Virus record (IMG/VR): IMGVR_UViG_3300047359_000583
Location: 1-47,622 of that record
Reading direction: 5' to 3' (one strand)
Length of the DNA stretch: 47,622 bases
Origin: a virus
Position numbers and translations under genes: made by a program
The notes under the pieces: model-generated
Seen by the model: only the letters and a program-made list of their open reading frames with translations
Told to the model about the DNA's origin: nothing
The model's database searches: none
In this document: piece by piece, positions 15,100-27,400 of the stretch
Layout of the letters: each line of letters starts with the position of its first letter
Numbering within the stretch: the stretch's first letter is position 1

Positions 15100-15651
15100 T
15101 TATTCTATTTCTAGTCTAAGATCTAGTTTATTGTAAAAAAATGAAACCTCAAATGTATTAAACTCTGCTACGTTCTGTGCCATATTAAGACTTAATTCAT
15201 TTATTGAGTTCATAATCGGTTTTTGAAATTCCATATATGCAACAGAAGCTCCCTCGGCATCTAAAATTCTTAATGTTAAAGGCTGAGTATAAGGTTCTTT
15301 TGTACTTCTTGCATAATAATAAAGCAATGTGTCCATCATAATCCAATAATTAATAAAACCATCTAATAATTGCATGGTCACTGTAAATTCTCTTTGAATT
15401 GTATTTTGAATTGGAACTGCTCCCCTGTGATACCTTGTGGTTCCATCATTATCAGCTTGAGTAATTGGATCAAAAGAAATTCCTGGCACATTAATACCCT
15501 GTATAGAATAATTAATATAATCAATAGGCTCTGCTAATAAAGATCCCGGAATTCTATTTAAATACGATTTGTATTTATTTGCAACTTCTTCTGGTACAAA
15601 TTTTCTAGGAAATCTAAAATCATAAAGGTTATTTCTGCTATTTAAAATCAT
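15100..15651 (-). CDS. gp19/gp54-fold tail tube-like protein
   Basis: 183 residues; T4 gp19 (tail tube) is 163. Features of the tube fold include NVPGISFDP near residue 53, a central region IQREFTVTMQLLDGFINYWIMMDTL, and the end EFNTFEVSFFYNKLDLRLE, which lines up with the T4 gp19 end QTFEVTLALDYWE. It may be the tube protein, or a tube-initiator of the gp48/gp54 kind, because it sits among baseplate and fibre genes rather than beside a sheath gene. Ends 27 nt before the 124-residue gene. Confidence 0.6.
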   Translation of the reverse strand: MILNSRNNLYDFRFPRKFVPEEVANKYKSYLNRIPGSLLAEPIDYINYSIQGINVPGISFDPITQADNDGTTRYHRGAVPIQNTIQREFTVTMQLLDGFINYWIMMDTLLYYYARSTKEPYTQPLTLRILDAEGASVAYMEFQKPIMNSINELSLNMAQNVAEFNTFEVSFFYNKLDLRLEIE

Positions 15652-15664
15652 AATATCTTATATC

Positions 15665-18130
15665 TTAAAGAAGATTGTCGTTTTTAAAATCATCAGAGCT
15701 AAAACCAGTATTTTGGCCTCTAGCACCACTTCCTCCGCCGCCGCTTCTACCGCTTCTAGGTGATTTTTTAGGATTTCCATAACTACTTCTATCCGGTTCG
15801 TATTGTAGAGGAGGTCCTTTTACAAAGTTAACTCCAGAAGGCCCGACTTTAACAGGCTTTACATTATCTTTAGGATTTACAAATTTTGGACCCGAGTTCC
15901 CTTTAATTGAAGCAGTTGCTCCAGTTTCACTTATAGACGCCACCGACGGTGTTGGTGGTAAATCTTCTTCAGCTACAGTTCCAGGATCTTCTGGCGCTGG
16001 CGTCGGTGCCGGTGTCGGCGTTGGCGTTGGCGCCACATCTGGCGTTGGTATTGGTTTTGGTGTTGGTGCTACCGGAAGGTTTGCAACCCATCTACCACTT
16101 GTAATCATAGTCTCATCAGTACCATTATCCATACTTATATAAAAAGTTCTAGAACGAAGGCCTCTAATAGCAACTGCATTAGCTTCACTTAATTTAAAAA
16201 GAACTTCACCGTCTCCCATATTAACAGACTTATCTATTATATGATTAAATTTTAATTTATTTTTACCATCGACAAACGATAATACAATATTTTCTACATT
16301 ATTTAAAGGTATATTAATAATATCACCAGTTTTATTTTTAGCTAATTTAAACTTTAAATAAGTACTGAATGGCGGTATTACAATCAATAAGTTAGCACTT
16401 GAAGTATAAGGCTTACTATCAACTTCTTCTAATCCACCTTCTACTTGTTGCATTCCACTTGAGCCCACAACAACGTTATATCTTTCTATAAATGCCGGAA
16501 CTTTTTTAATACTTCTAGCTGGCATCATATTAGAAATTAAACTACCTACTTTTCTATTAGTTGAAATGTTAGGAAGAATATTATAAACCTCAGTTAATGT
16601 ATTGTTACCATTAATGTTTACCTTCTGCAATCTTTTACCGTATCTACCAGCTTGTGCAGTTGTTATGCTAGCTCGTTTTACTATTTGTGTATTATCAGTT
16701 TGATTCCAAATTCTCATAGTTACATCTATTGAAAAATTAACTGCAACGTTTGAATTAATTATAACAGGTCTAAAAACAATAGGAGTATCAAAATCTTCAT
16801 ATTGTGAATATGTTGTACTAAATGTTTTAATATTAGAAACACCTACTTGTTCAAAAACATCAACATCAAACATTACCATAATATCATCACCGCTAAGTTG
16901 AATTTTATCTAATAAGTATCTTTCAAAACCAGCAGTACTTCCATCTCTTTCACCATATAATCTAAAATAATCTCCGTCAGTAGCATCTTCAACCACTACA
17001 GTAAAATCTTGAAATTCATCTTCTCTAGAAATAGTAAATTTATTTTCTTCAGCAGTGTGTATAAAATCAAATTCAGTACTTGACTCTATTCTAGAAATCA
17101 ATTTAAAATTAATACCATAATTACTATCTGCTTTTAAATCAGAAGAACCTATAGATCCATCTCCAAAAAACCTATTTAAAAACTCTGTATTTTGGTTAAC
17201 TAAAGTAGGAACTTTAACTTCGATAAATTTAGCAAATAAAGTTTCTCCTAAAACAAAAGGCCTAGGATTAGCTAATTCGTAATTAGATGAGTTTAAATAA
17301 ACTAATTGTGTAAGATTATTTTCTACACCGGATTCTCTTTCTGCTAAAACTTGAAATAAAAACCCTTCATAACCCCTAGATGCAAAACTATATCCACTTC
17401 TTAAGTGTAATCTAATAGTATCATATTTAATATAATTAATATTAGCAGTGTTGTCTACTTGAGAATTTAAAACATCAGTTTCATTAGAACCATTCCAGTT
17501 TGGATTATTATTTAAATAATTATAAGCATCGTATGCTCCAGTAGAATCATAACCAATAAGTGCATATCTATTCGCGTCATTTAAATGTTTAACTGCGTGA
17601 AATCTACCTAGTATTTGATTTATATCATTACCTGCATTTTCATCTGGATTTGCAAAAAGAGGGTTAGCCCTACTTGCTACTGTAATTTTACCACCAATTA
17701 AATTATCTGCTTTATATTCAACTTGTCCATTCTGAGTTGGTGTATAAGTTGCAATATATGTCACTGGTGAATAACTATAAACACCCAATGCTCCTGTAAT
17801 TTCAAAACTAGATTGCTCTGCTAATGATAATCCAGATAAATCAAATTTATAAGTTTTACCATTCTGTAAAAGAAGAGTTCTTCCAGCAAAATTTTCTATA
17901 GACAAATAACCTGATGCTGAAGTAACATCAAAGTTAACCACGTTACCACCCAATTCACTTATTAGGTGTCTTTTTTGTGTAGAGTCACCTTGTACTGTAT
18001 CTATAAATTTAACTTCACTACCATTGTCATCTACTTCTATCTGATATGCAGAAGGATTACTTTGATCGTGATAGATAAATTCAATTAGTACGTCGTTATC
18101 TATTCTATAATATGCTGAAGATTGTGCCAT
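15665..18130 (-). CDS. Large tail or baseplate protein with Pro-Thr linker
   Basis: 821 residues. Most of the protein appears to be beta-rich domains of virion type with no recognised family. Around residues 686-715 there is a low-complexity linker of alternating Pro and Thr/Ala. The last ~60 residues are basic and Gly/Ser-rich (SGRSGGGGSGARGQN). A similar Pro-Thr linker occurs in the S74 fibre gene 0.8 kb away, which suggests both project from the virion on flexible arms. The gene is adjacent to the tube-like gene (13-nt gap). Confidence 0.6.
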   Translation of the reverse strand: MAQSSAYYRIDNDVLIEFIYHDQSNPSAYQIEVDDNGSEVKFIDTVQGDSTQKRHLISELGGNVVNFDVTSASGYLSIENFAGRTLLLQNGKTYKFDLSGLSLAEQSSFEITGALGVYSYSPVTYIATYTPTQNGQVEYKADNLIGGKITVASRANPLFANPDENAGNDINQILGRFHAVKHLNDANRYALIGYDSTGAYDAYNYLNNNPNWNGSNETDVLNSQVDNTANINYIKYDTIRLHLRSGYSFASRGYEGFLFQVLAERESGVENNLTQLVYLNSSNYELANPRPFVLGETLFAKFIEVKVPTLVNQNTEFLNRFFGDGSIGSSDLKADSNYGINFKLISRIESSTEFDFIHTAEENKFTISREDEFQDFTVVVEDATDGDYFRLYGERDGSTAGFERYLLDKIQLSGDDIMVMFDVDVFEQVGVSNIKTFSTTYSQYEDFDTPIVFRPVIINSNVAVNFSIDVTMRIWNQTDNTQIVKRASITTAQAGRYGKRLQKVNINGNNTLTEVYNILPNISTNRKVGSLISNMMPARSIKKVPAFIERYNVVVGSSGMQQVEGGLEEVDSKPYTSSANLLIVIPPFSTYLKFKLAKNKTGDIINIPLNNVENIVLSFVDGKNKLKFNHIIDKSVNMGDGEVLFKLSEANAVAIRGLRSRTFYISMDNGTDETMITSGRWVANLPVAPTPKPIPTPDVAPTPTPTPAPTPAPEDPGTVAEEDLPPTPSVASISETGATASIKGNSGPKFVNPKDNVKPVKVGPSGVNFVKGPPLQYEPDRSSYGNPKKSPRSGRSGGGGSGARGQNTGFSSDDFKNDNLL
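15991..16072 (-). repeat. Pro-Thr coding hexamer repeat in the 821-residue gene
   Basis: The plus strand is a run of GGNGTN / GGYGCY hexamers, encoding alternating Pro and Thr/Ala on the minus strand. It is far more GC-rich than the surroundings and shares its repeat unit with 19288-19371. It could expand or contract in six-base steps without breaking the frame. Confidence 0.7.
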
Positions 18131-18142
18131 AATTTTTTATAT

Positions 18143-18949
18143 TTAAAACCTCAACCACTTAGGTGACCAATATACTCCTAAACCAATAGAAGGGCCAGTA
18201 CTAATTACTTGATTATTATTTAAGTTTATTCCATACCCAACTCCTATTCCGATAGACCAACCAGATTTTTTTTCATATCTTTGGTTTAGTTTAGTATTTA
18301 TCAGGTTTATATTTTCAATATCAGAGATAATTAATCCAGGATATGTTGTTGATAATTTAAGTCTATTTGAACCTTCTACGTTTTCAATTGCTGCACTTAA
18401 AGATAATGTTTGATCTATATTAAATTGACTCTCACCTATTATATAGAATTTACCACCACTAAATCTAACAGTAGAAGAACCTGTTAATGTTCTAGTATTC
18501 CCTTTGCTAAATATATCAAACTTATTGTACTTTATTTCACTTGTAGTAGAATCAATCTCCACGACGCTAGTTGATGCTAATAAACTATCTTTAATTGCAA
18601 GTTCAGCAGAAATCAAAGTATTTACTTCATTTAAATCTTTATTTAAATTAAGAGCATTTGTATACTTTTTAATCATGTCTTTCTGATCGTCTTTTAGGTT
18701 TATTATATCAAATTCATAACTTCTAATCGTGCTAATTAACTCACCAGTTCCGGTTTTATAAATTTCTATAGAGTCTTTAGAAGCTAAATAATTATTAAAG
18801 TTTCTATCTGAAGTTTCTTGTGTAGTTTTTAAATCTCTTTTAAGTTTTTCAGTCTGTTCACATTGTCTTAAAAATAATAAAACGAAAAGAACACCTAGTA
18901 CAAAACCAAGTGTGCTTTTATTAGATAATATTTTTTTTAATTTATTCAT
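18143..18949 (-). CDS. Membrane-anchored coiled-coil protein with beta-barrel-like end
   Basis: 268 residues. Basic N-terminus, then one membrane segment (about 13-28, TLGFVLGVLFVLLFLR) followed by Cys30, a coiled coil to about residue 125, and a beta-rich C-terminal half. The end (GIGVGYGINL..GPSIGLGVYWSPKWLRF) alternates Gly and aromatic residues and finishes in Phe, as many outer-membrane barrel strands do. Similar architectures are common in Bacteroidota phages with unknown role. It could span the periplasm, as spanins do at lysis, or be a fibre-associated protein, as it lies between two tail genes. I cannot choose between these. Confidence 0.6.
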   Translation of the reverse strand: MNKLKKILSNKSTLGFVLGVLFVLLFLRQCEQTEKLKRDLKTTQETSDRNFNNYLASKDSIEIYKTGTGELISTIRSYEFDIINLKDDQKDMIKKYTNALNLNKDLNEVNTLISAELAIKDSLLASTSVVEIDSTTSEIKYNKFDIFSKGNTRTLTGSSTVRFSGGKFYIIGESQFNIDQTLSLSAAIENVEGSNRLKLSTTYPGLIISDIENINLINTKLNQRYEKKSGWSIGIGVGYGINLNNNQVISTGPSIGLGVYWSPKWLRF

Positions 18950-18966
18950 TATTTACTTTTTAATTA

Positions 18967-21471
18967 CTAAACCATTGTTGTATTTAATTGTATTTGTTTA
19001 AATTCTACATCTAATTGAGAATAATCTACACGATCAAATCCATCTGCATGTTTAATTACAGCATTCTCAGGAATTTCATCAGACATTACACCTTGGAATA
19101 ATCCAACTCCGTGTACTAAGTCCTTATATTCAAAACTATATATGTTTAACCCACTTGGCGATTCACCAATTTTAGTTATATTCTTCTTTAATCTTCTATC
19201 AGACGTGGTTTTTGTTGGGCTGGTACTGCCTGGTGAGACTAGAGGAATTGGCGACGGTGATGGTGTTCCTGGTGGAGATACTACGATCGGCGTTGGTGTT
19301 GGTGTTGGCGTCGGCGTTGGTGTCGGCGTTGGTGTTGGCGTCGGCGTCGGTGACGGAGACGGATTAAGTACAACAGGGTTTTTCGGCCCCGGCGTCACTG
19401 GCGCTGGCGTCGGTACCGGTGACGGCGAAATAGGCGATGGTGATCCTGGAGTCGGCGTTATTATCTGAGTATTACTTAATGTTTCATTATAGGTTGCTAA
19501 TCTTTCATTTTGATTAAAAACTTCATAAGATTTATCATTCGTTGGATATGTAAAGTTATAATACAACATGACGGCATAAAGGCCATCAGGTGTTGTAGTT
19601 TTCCAATCAAAATCCTCAACATTTAAAAAGTCAGCCTCTATCTCATCTGCTAACAGCACCCCTGGAGTTGATCCGAAAACAGTAGATTGATTTTCTTCAC
19701 CAAAACCATCGTTAATTACAATTGTTGTAGGCTTTTTCTTAGCTATGTTAAAATAATTACCACCTGGCGGTATTGCACCCCAATATTCTTCGGTGTAATT
19801 ATCTTCGAAACCATCTGTATTTTTAAAACCATCTATTTGAATCATTATTGGAAATAATATCCAATGTGCCGCGGCATTTCTATATGGCCAATAGATTGGT
19901 GATGGGAAAACAGCTACCCTACCTTTTATGTTTTGAGCCATTTGTGAGCCACTTGCAGGCGTATTGTCAGCACCATATTCTCCATTTAAATTCATACCAT
20001 TACTATAATGGATAGTATTTAAAGGTGCTGGCATGTAATTTATTTGACCCGATGCTGTAACTTGGTGGCCAATTTTAGTATATGTAATTTTACTTTTTGA
20101 AGGTCTTATTGCCATCCTAAGTGCTTGTGCATTAACTAATGTCTGGTTTTGGTTACTAACTTTTTTATGTACTCTAAATTGATTAGTAGATGTTAACCAG
20201 GTAGCATCAAGAAATCTAACCCATGAGTTAGATGCAAATGCAGAATCAGTATTACCATCTAAAGCAAGGTCACCAAAATCTGAAGTTGTACTAGGTTGAT
20301 AAAAATAATCATCAATTCTTCTTTGGCTTTTAGGAGTACCTTCATTTGGCGCGTCTAATTCGCCAGCGCCTAATGAGCCACCTTCATCTGCTTTATACAA
20401 AATACCACGACCGGATTCATTAATTTGCAAATCTCCTAGCAGCTCTGTAGTATTTTTAATAGATATTGCATTATCAGTAGTTGAAAAACCATCACCTATT
20501 GAAACATTTACTGAAACTAGTTCAGTTCCACCAGCATACATTCTTAATACATCTTCATCAGGTGCTTCTTCTGCAGTAATATAAGTATCTTGATCGGCAT
20601 CAATTAATCCACCTAAACCTCTCCAATCAGAACCATGTCGACCCTCAAATTGATCAGTATCAGTATTAAACCTAATTTGACCCTGGTTGGTATCTAAAGT
20701 TCTTTCGGCAGTAGTACCAGCCGGCAGGCGAATTGACGAAGTATTCGTCCAAACAGATTTAGCATAAAACAAAGTTTCAAGATCAAATTCCACGTTATGT
20801 ACATTAAGACTGTTAACCGTATCATGAAATTTAATAACGCCATTCCCTGGGTCTATATCTATAGTTAACCCTTGTGAACTTAATTGTATATCATTTTCAG
20901 CTGAAAGATTAATGCTATTTACAGCGATTTGAAAAGCTAATTCACTTGTAGCAGATCCAAAATCTTTTTTAAATCCAAAAGTATCAACGCTATTTATTAT
21001 ATCGTGAGTAAAATTTAAAACTTTATCTGGTGCAATTCTAAAAGATTTAAAATGATCATACTCTCCTGGATCTAATTCTAACGTAATTCTAGCATTTGCT
21101 GTAGTTTCACCAGTAAGATCTTGTCCAGAACCACCCTCATTAAAAGTTGAATCTCCAAGCCATAAGGCTGACGCACTAGCGTCTCCATCTAATTTTGGTT
21201 TAAGTATATGTGAATTATTTGAAACATTAGTTACGCGCTCCCATGGAGTATCTGAGACTCCAGGATCACCTTGGTCACCTTTAGTTCCAATTTCACCCTT
21301 TTCACCTTTAACACCAGTTGCACCTTCGGCACCTTGTTGTCCCTTAATTCCTTGTATACCCTGTGGACCTCCTCCATTAATTAAAATTTGATCAAAGTTA
21401 TAATTGATCTTTTCAAACTTTATAGAGTCTGAATCGCTTGGGTGTAAAATCTCTTTTATATTGATTGCCAT
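18967..21471 (-). CDS. Tail fibre with collagen-like repeat and S74 chaperone domain
   Basis: 834 residues. Residues ~33-72 are a collagen-like Gly-X-Y run (GPQGIQGIKGQQGAEG and on). The middle is a long beta-rich shaft. Residues ~703-729 are a Pro-Thr linker. The last 78 residues (757-834) are a peptidase S74 intramolecular chaperone starting SDRRLKKNI: Ser757 and Lys762 have the spacing of the catalytic Ser-Lys pair of the endosialidase family. The chaperone would trimerise the fibre and then cut itself off just before Ser757, leaving a mature fibre that ends after the Pro-Thr arm. It is the best candidate for a receptor-facing protein in this window. Confidence 0.85.
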   Translation of the reverse strand: MAINIKEILHPSDSDSIKFEKINYNFDQILINGGGPQGIQGIKGQQGAEGATGVKGEKGEIGTKGDQGDPGVSDTPWERVTNVSNNSHILKPKLDGDASASALWLGDSTFNEGGSGQDLTGETTANARITLELDPGEYDHFKSFRIAPDKVLNFTHDIINSVDTFGFKKDFGSATSELAFQIAVNSINLSAENDIQLSSQGLTIDIDPGNGVIKFHDTVNSLNVHNVEFDLETLFYAKSVWTNTSSIRLPAGTTAERTLDTNQGQIRFNTDTDQFEGRHGSDWRGLGGLIDADQDTYITAEEAPDEDVLRMYAGGTELVSVNVSIGDGFSTTDNAISIKNTTELLGDLQINESGRGILYKADEGGSLGAGELDAPNEGTPKSQRRIDDYFYQPSTTSDFGDLALDGNTDSAFASNSWVRFLDATWLTSTNQFRVHKKVSNQNQTLVNAQALRMAIRPSKSKITYTKIGHQVTASGQINYMPAPLNTIHYSNGMNLNGEYGADNTPASGSQMAQNIKGRVAVFPSPIYWPYRNAAAHWILFPIMIQIDGFKNTDGFEDNYTEEYWGAIPPGGNYFNIAKKKPTTIVINDGFGEENQSTVFGSTPGVLLADEIEADFLNVEDFDWKTTTPDGLYAVMLYYNFTYPTNDKSYEVFNQNERLATYNETLSNTQIITPTPGSPSPISPSPVPTPAPVTPGPKNPVVLNPSPSPTPTPTPTPTPTPTPTPTPTPIVVSPPGTPSPSPIPLVSPGSTSPTKTTSDRRLKKNITKIGESPSGLNIYSFEYKDLVHGVGLFQGVMSDEIPENAVIKHADGFDRVDYSQLDVEFKQIQLNTTMV
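19288..19371 (-). repeat. Pro-Thr coding GGYGTY hexamer array in the fibre gene
   Basis: On the plus strand this is about 13 hexamers of the type GGCGTT / GGTGTT / GGCGTC, giving a Pro-Thr run on the minus strand. The synonymous third-base variation shows it is not a perfect microsatellite. The plus strand has many GG steps and could form two-tetrad G-quadruplexes. Confidence 0.8.
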
Positions 21472-21472
21472 A

Positions 21473-24400
21473 TTATGACTTTATTTTTATCATAGGCCTT
21501 ATATCATAAGAGTAGCCTAACCTTTTATTATATATCAGTCTGAAGTTTAGTGGTGTTTGTGTATGCGGTTTATAAGTAAAATTATTGTCGCTTTCAAATC
21601 CATTAGAACTTAGATCGCCTGTATTTAAAGTATTAATAAACTCAGATCCCTTGCCTTTAAAAGACTTAGTATATAGTACTAAATTATCTATAGTTAAAAC
21701 ATCTATTAAGTTTTTAATAATATAATTCTGAGAATCATCAATAAGTGTAGTTTTATCACCAAATGATTTTTCCGGATTAACAAACTCTATTAACGTATTT
21801 AAAACTCCAGAATCTCTAAGTTTTTTATAGATAACTGAATCCATATAAAAATCTGCAATAATATTATTTTTATCTTCAAATATCATAATATCTGCAGTAT
21901 TGTTAGAATTTCTTAAAATATCATCTAATTCTTCTTTATTGTTAACATTAGCTGTAGTATAATCTAATAGTAAATATGAATCTTCTAGTGTCATCATTGT
22001 AGAGGCTAAATAAGATCTTTCTTCAATAACCCCAAACGTTCCTACGACATTAGTACTTTTACCACCAGATAAAGACCTAGAATAGTATTCACTATCCCAT
22101 GAAGACTTAAATACATTTATGTCTTTTTTATCTATTGCGATCTCGCTAATTAGTGGGTAAAGTGGCAACAAATCACTACTGGCAGAAAGTTTAATAACAC
22201 CCTTAGTGTTTATATCATTAACTTTGTGGTAAAAATGATTTTTTATTACACCCCAATTAGAATCATGTTCTCCATTATCTTGTATAAAACCAAGATTAAA
22301 TGTAGTTCCAGTTCTATTATACCTATTATAGTATTTTCTAGCTATCGCAACCTCAGATACATCATTTAAAGAGTGTCTATATAAACTTTCTTCAAAAGAT
22401 CTTTCAACAGCATTACCGGAAACATGATCTCTATTTACTTTAAAATGAGTATATAAATCTGTAAACGTAACCACCGGTCTCATATCCACTGTATAATTTC
22501 CAGAATGTCTAATCAAGAATGGGTAGTATGTTTCCCCGGGTACAATATTATATCCAATAGTTCCAGAGCTTAACTTAAAAGTCTGTGGTTTATTAGTATC
22601 TTCTTCTATTTTTAAATTTGATTCTTTAATAATTTCTTTACCATCTTCAAAGTTTATAATAAATCTATTATCAAGAACAGTACCGTCTGTAGTTATTGTT
22701 TTGTAATTTATATCTGCTCCATTTGAGTTTAACATTTTAGAAACATATTGTATAGAAAGTTTTTCTAAAAGTTTAGAATGTGCATTTACACCACCACCTT
22801 CATATACATAATCTGCATTAACTAATAATGTTGAACTTAAATAAGCAACAGGCATTATTATACTAGGATCATCTACTCTATAAGGTATTTCCTGTAATAC
22901 TAACTCTTCATTTGAATTTACAGTGGCTACTCTTGCTGCCCAAGTACCAACCGAGCCTGCAAATTCTATTATAATTCTTCCATATAAACCATCACTCCCC
23001 GGTGATATTTGAGTATCAAACTCAGGGTCAGTTCCATTGTTATGTTCCATACCTCTAACAACGTAGGGCCCAGATCCACTAAAATCAACACTTAATAAAT
23101 TTAAAGCTCCTGAAAGGTTTGCATCACTATAAACATATTCACCAATACCATCTCCATAATTATCTGAATTATCAAAAACCATTTTATGATTTAATTCATA
23201 CATCATTTTTCTAGAAAGAGTATTATCAATCCAAAAATCTGAAATATTTAGTGTAATAAAGAATATTACAAATTTATGTGCTTCGTTTTTTATAACATCA
23301 TATTCAATAGAATTTTTGCCGTCTGCTGTATTGTCTTGATTAACCTTAACTAAAGTACTAAAACGGTAACCATTAAATTCATTATTTTTTACATACTCAG
23401 ATGCTATTTGATTTGTAAACTCTTTTCTTGATCTAAATAAAACTTTAATACCTTTAAAGAAAGTGCTTGCAAATGAAATATCATTACCATTTTTAATAAT
23501 ACTATATTTCTTTTTTAAAGGTTTTTTTGCAAACGTGTTCATGTCAAAATTTACTGAGCGATCATCTGTTAAATCACTAGAATTAGAGCTTATTTCAAGA
23601 CCATCACATATCATAAACTTGTCAAAGTAGTCAAGATTATTATCCATAAACATCTCTTTAGTTATTTCAAAATCTTGTATAAAATTAATATAACTAAAAG
23701 TTTCATTAACATGGTTGTATCTATAAAAATTAGGTATTTTATCTATATAAAACCATTCATGAGTAAATGCCTTTTTATCTCTACCAGCAACTGATAAATC
23801 TGGTGCGAAATTGGTTCTACCAAAAGCTTCATTAGCATTTAAATAATATGGCTGTTCTCTAACAGTATCACAATCTTTAAGTACCCATTTATTAATATTA
23901 GGAACCACTCGTGAGTTTAAAGATAATTCCTTTACATTATTTTCTTCTAGCCTATCAAATTCAGAATTAATAAATTTAGAATTAGCACCTACAATAGATT
24001 CGTTATCTAATATAGGAAGCAGGTTTGAAAAATATTCAGATGGACTAAGTTCAAAATCTTCACTTAAAATATCACTGGTTTCAAGGCCTTCATAATTTGC
24101 TCTATAACTAAAGAGATCTTCATCTGTCCATTCTTTAGTAGTCGAATAAGGTTTATACTCAATATTAGAAAACTCTTCTTTATATAGTTCTTTAAGATCA
24201 GAATTAGAAGTATCATAAAAATCAAAGTTTAAATCATAAATATCATACGCTGAAAATAAACCAATTCTAAGGTTATTTTCTCTATATAATCTAAGCTCTC
24301 CAGAGCCAATAGAATTAGGCTCACTTAAAATTAACCTATGATATCCAGCATTTAAGTCTTCAACATATTCAACAACATCTTTAATTTTATTAAATCTGCC

Positions 24401-27400
24401 CGCGTAATTAGTAGCAATGTAATCATTAATATTAATTTCACTAATAGTATCACTTTTAACAAGCATAGAAGTACCATTACTAGCACCACCGTTAAAATAA
24501 TAAGGCCTCCAGCTATTAAGTATAGTAGAGTCTAAGTTTAATAAAAAGCCATTTGGATCATAATTTTCTGCGCTAACAAAATCAATATTATTATTTTGAT
24601 TAATTAATAACGCATGCTGAAGTAATTTATATCCAGGTATTTTTATACTAACATAAACATCAGCACCTATATTTTTAGCATTAAATTCTGAAAACTGATT
24701 AATACAACCACTCATTGCAATTGCAATATCTTTAGGTTGGCCATCTTGTGAAAATTTATTACCGTTAAACGTACCTTTAGTAAGTTCACCAGAATCTGCT
24801 GCAAAAATAGTACTATTATATAAATCAACGTTTGTATATACATTACTAACTTTAATAATATTGCCATTAGGTATTGAAACAAATAGTCCTATATTTCCAA
24901 GTCCTGATTTTTTTTCAGAAACAATTATTGTTTTATTTAATTCATCAATTGTAATTGTAGACTTTTGAGATAAAGCACTAGCTAAAAAGCTAGTTTTAAA
25001 ATTATTAATAGCATCTAAAACATCACTACCAGAATTAAATTGAAAACTAATTCCTGTAGAATCCTCTATAGTAATTTGACTTAAAGGTGTATGTTTAATA
25101 AACTTAAAGCTAAAAACCTCTTCTTTTGTATGTACAATAGCTATATTATCATTAACAATCGGATTATCAGTTACTGTAAATTTAATATAATCAAAAGCAG
25201 CTCCTTCTACATCTTCTGCTTCAATAGATTTGTCTTTATATTTAATACCTAATTTACCAGATATCTCATTTAAACTATCTACAACTTCTAAGTTTAGATT
25301 AGATTCATCATAATACTTATTAGTAGCTATTTTATAATAAGAGTCTTCAATAGAAACATAACCCAACGTCGGCGTGTTATTCATCATACTATGAGCAGGA
25401 ATACCAGTAGCCGGGTTTGTAGAATCTACGTATGACTCAATAGATTTAAATTTAATTCTTCCGGATGTAGATGTAGAAACTTCTCCAAGTCCAGAATCTA
25501 TATCGTTAACATACAATCCAAAATATCTATTAACAGAATATTCGTTAGCAGATGCATCATCAAATAAAAATTCAAGATTTAAAATATTAGCAGACGCTAT
25601 TGAATTTCTTCTAAACCCATCAGTTATAAAGTCATTAGCCTCTATCAACGGTTTATCTTTTTTAACAAAATCTTCATATAAGTATTCTGCTTTACTAACA
25701 AAACCACCCTTAACTAAATCTATTCCATTATAAGTAGATTTTTCATCTTTTTCAAAAGAAAAAGTTAATGGTGCTTCTGGGAAGTTATCATCTTGTAAAT
25801 GATTTCTAACATAAGCCCCTATTGCAGACTCGCTTGTTAAATCAAATGTTTTAACAATTTCAGCATTAGCTAAAATAGATTTAATCCTTGTTAAGTTATC
25901 GTCGTTAGTATTCTTTAATTCTTCAGATTCTCCAGGATTATTTATTTTAAAAATAACAAACATTTTAGGCATATTAAGATCCGCCCATATTGGTGCAAAT
26001 ATCCTAAACTTTTCATCATAAAGCTTGGAGTAATTAAGAGTTGCACCATATTGATAATCTTCCTCAATCTGAGATTGATAATCTTCTAATACTGATGTGT
26101 CAGAAGATGTTCTTTTTGTTTTATAAATAATCTCACTAGGTGTTCTTTTAGAATTAAAGAAATTAGCAATGTCGTAAGAATACGATCCTGTCCTACTAAC
26201 TTCATTTTTCTTATATTCAATATTAGCTAAATCTTTAGTCGCATCAATAGATTCTAAATAGATTTTATCGTCAGTGTCTGCAACTAATTTAATATTTGTT
26301 GTTAACTTAGGGTTTGTTCTTAATAAAGGTCTAGAAATATTATCTATATTATAATTTTTATCAGTATTAAAATTAACACCCAATGTCGGATCAAAATCAT
26401 CGTCATCTATTTCACCAAATTGGTACAAATATAAATTAGCCACAGGATCTCCACATTTAAGACAGCCCTCAAACGCCTTTATTTCATTATTACTAAAAAT
26501 ACCAATTGAACTTGCTAGTTTTTGCTGTACTATTGTTTTTTTACCTGCAACATCATACCCACCGATGCTTTTTAATAATAGCTCAGCTTCGTCTATGTCC
26601 GTAGCTCTAACTTTATGTACAAATGTAACACATTCGTTACCGCCAGGTAATTCAAATGTTGTATAGTTTACGCTCTTTAATGCAGATATAAAATCAGAAA
26701 TATAATTCTCATCTCCTTCAAAATGATCCCCATCAATAACGTACATATTAAATGTAATCTCTCCTGTTATTTCTTCCGGACTACATGACCAAAAAGCATA
26801 AAATATATTAGAAGCAAATGCGTTTGCACTATTAATTTGACTTATACCATAGGCATCTGGCCTCTCATATTCCTCACAAGACCCTCCGGTTTCAATTAAA
26901 CCACCAGTGCTTAAATCTCCAGTGCCTGTAAATCCAAACCATTGTCTAGGTGCTGGATTTCCATCTCCAAAATAAAACCAGCCGTCGATCGGGTTAGCAT
27001 CACTCTTATAAATTTGTCTAGGCGCTAAAAAAGTAGATTCTTGATCTAATGCCGCCTGTTGAGTTGTAAAAATAGGAATATCCTGCTGCGCAAGATCTAA
27101 GAGCTCTAATGTAGAACCCTCTTCTGCTAAATAATAAAATGTGCTTGTTGTTAAATTTGTAGTACAAAATTCTGCTGCGGATGTTGCATTATTATCAGGA
27201 TCATGTTTTAACGAGATTGAAAAAACATCATAAACTATAAATATACATTCTACAGCTGCGCCACCATTAGGCCACTCTACTGATGCTCCATCCCATTCTA
27301 GATGTGATGGCTCTGCTGCATCTGAAGATTCAAAAAATATGTTCGCGTTCCAAACTGTATTTAGTGTAGGCGATGTACCACTATTTAATTCATTAGAGTG

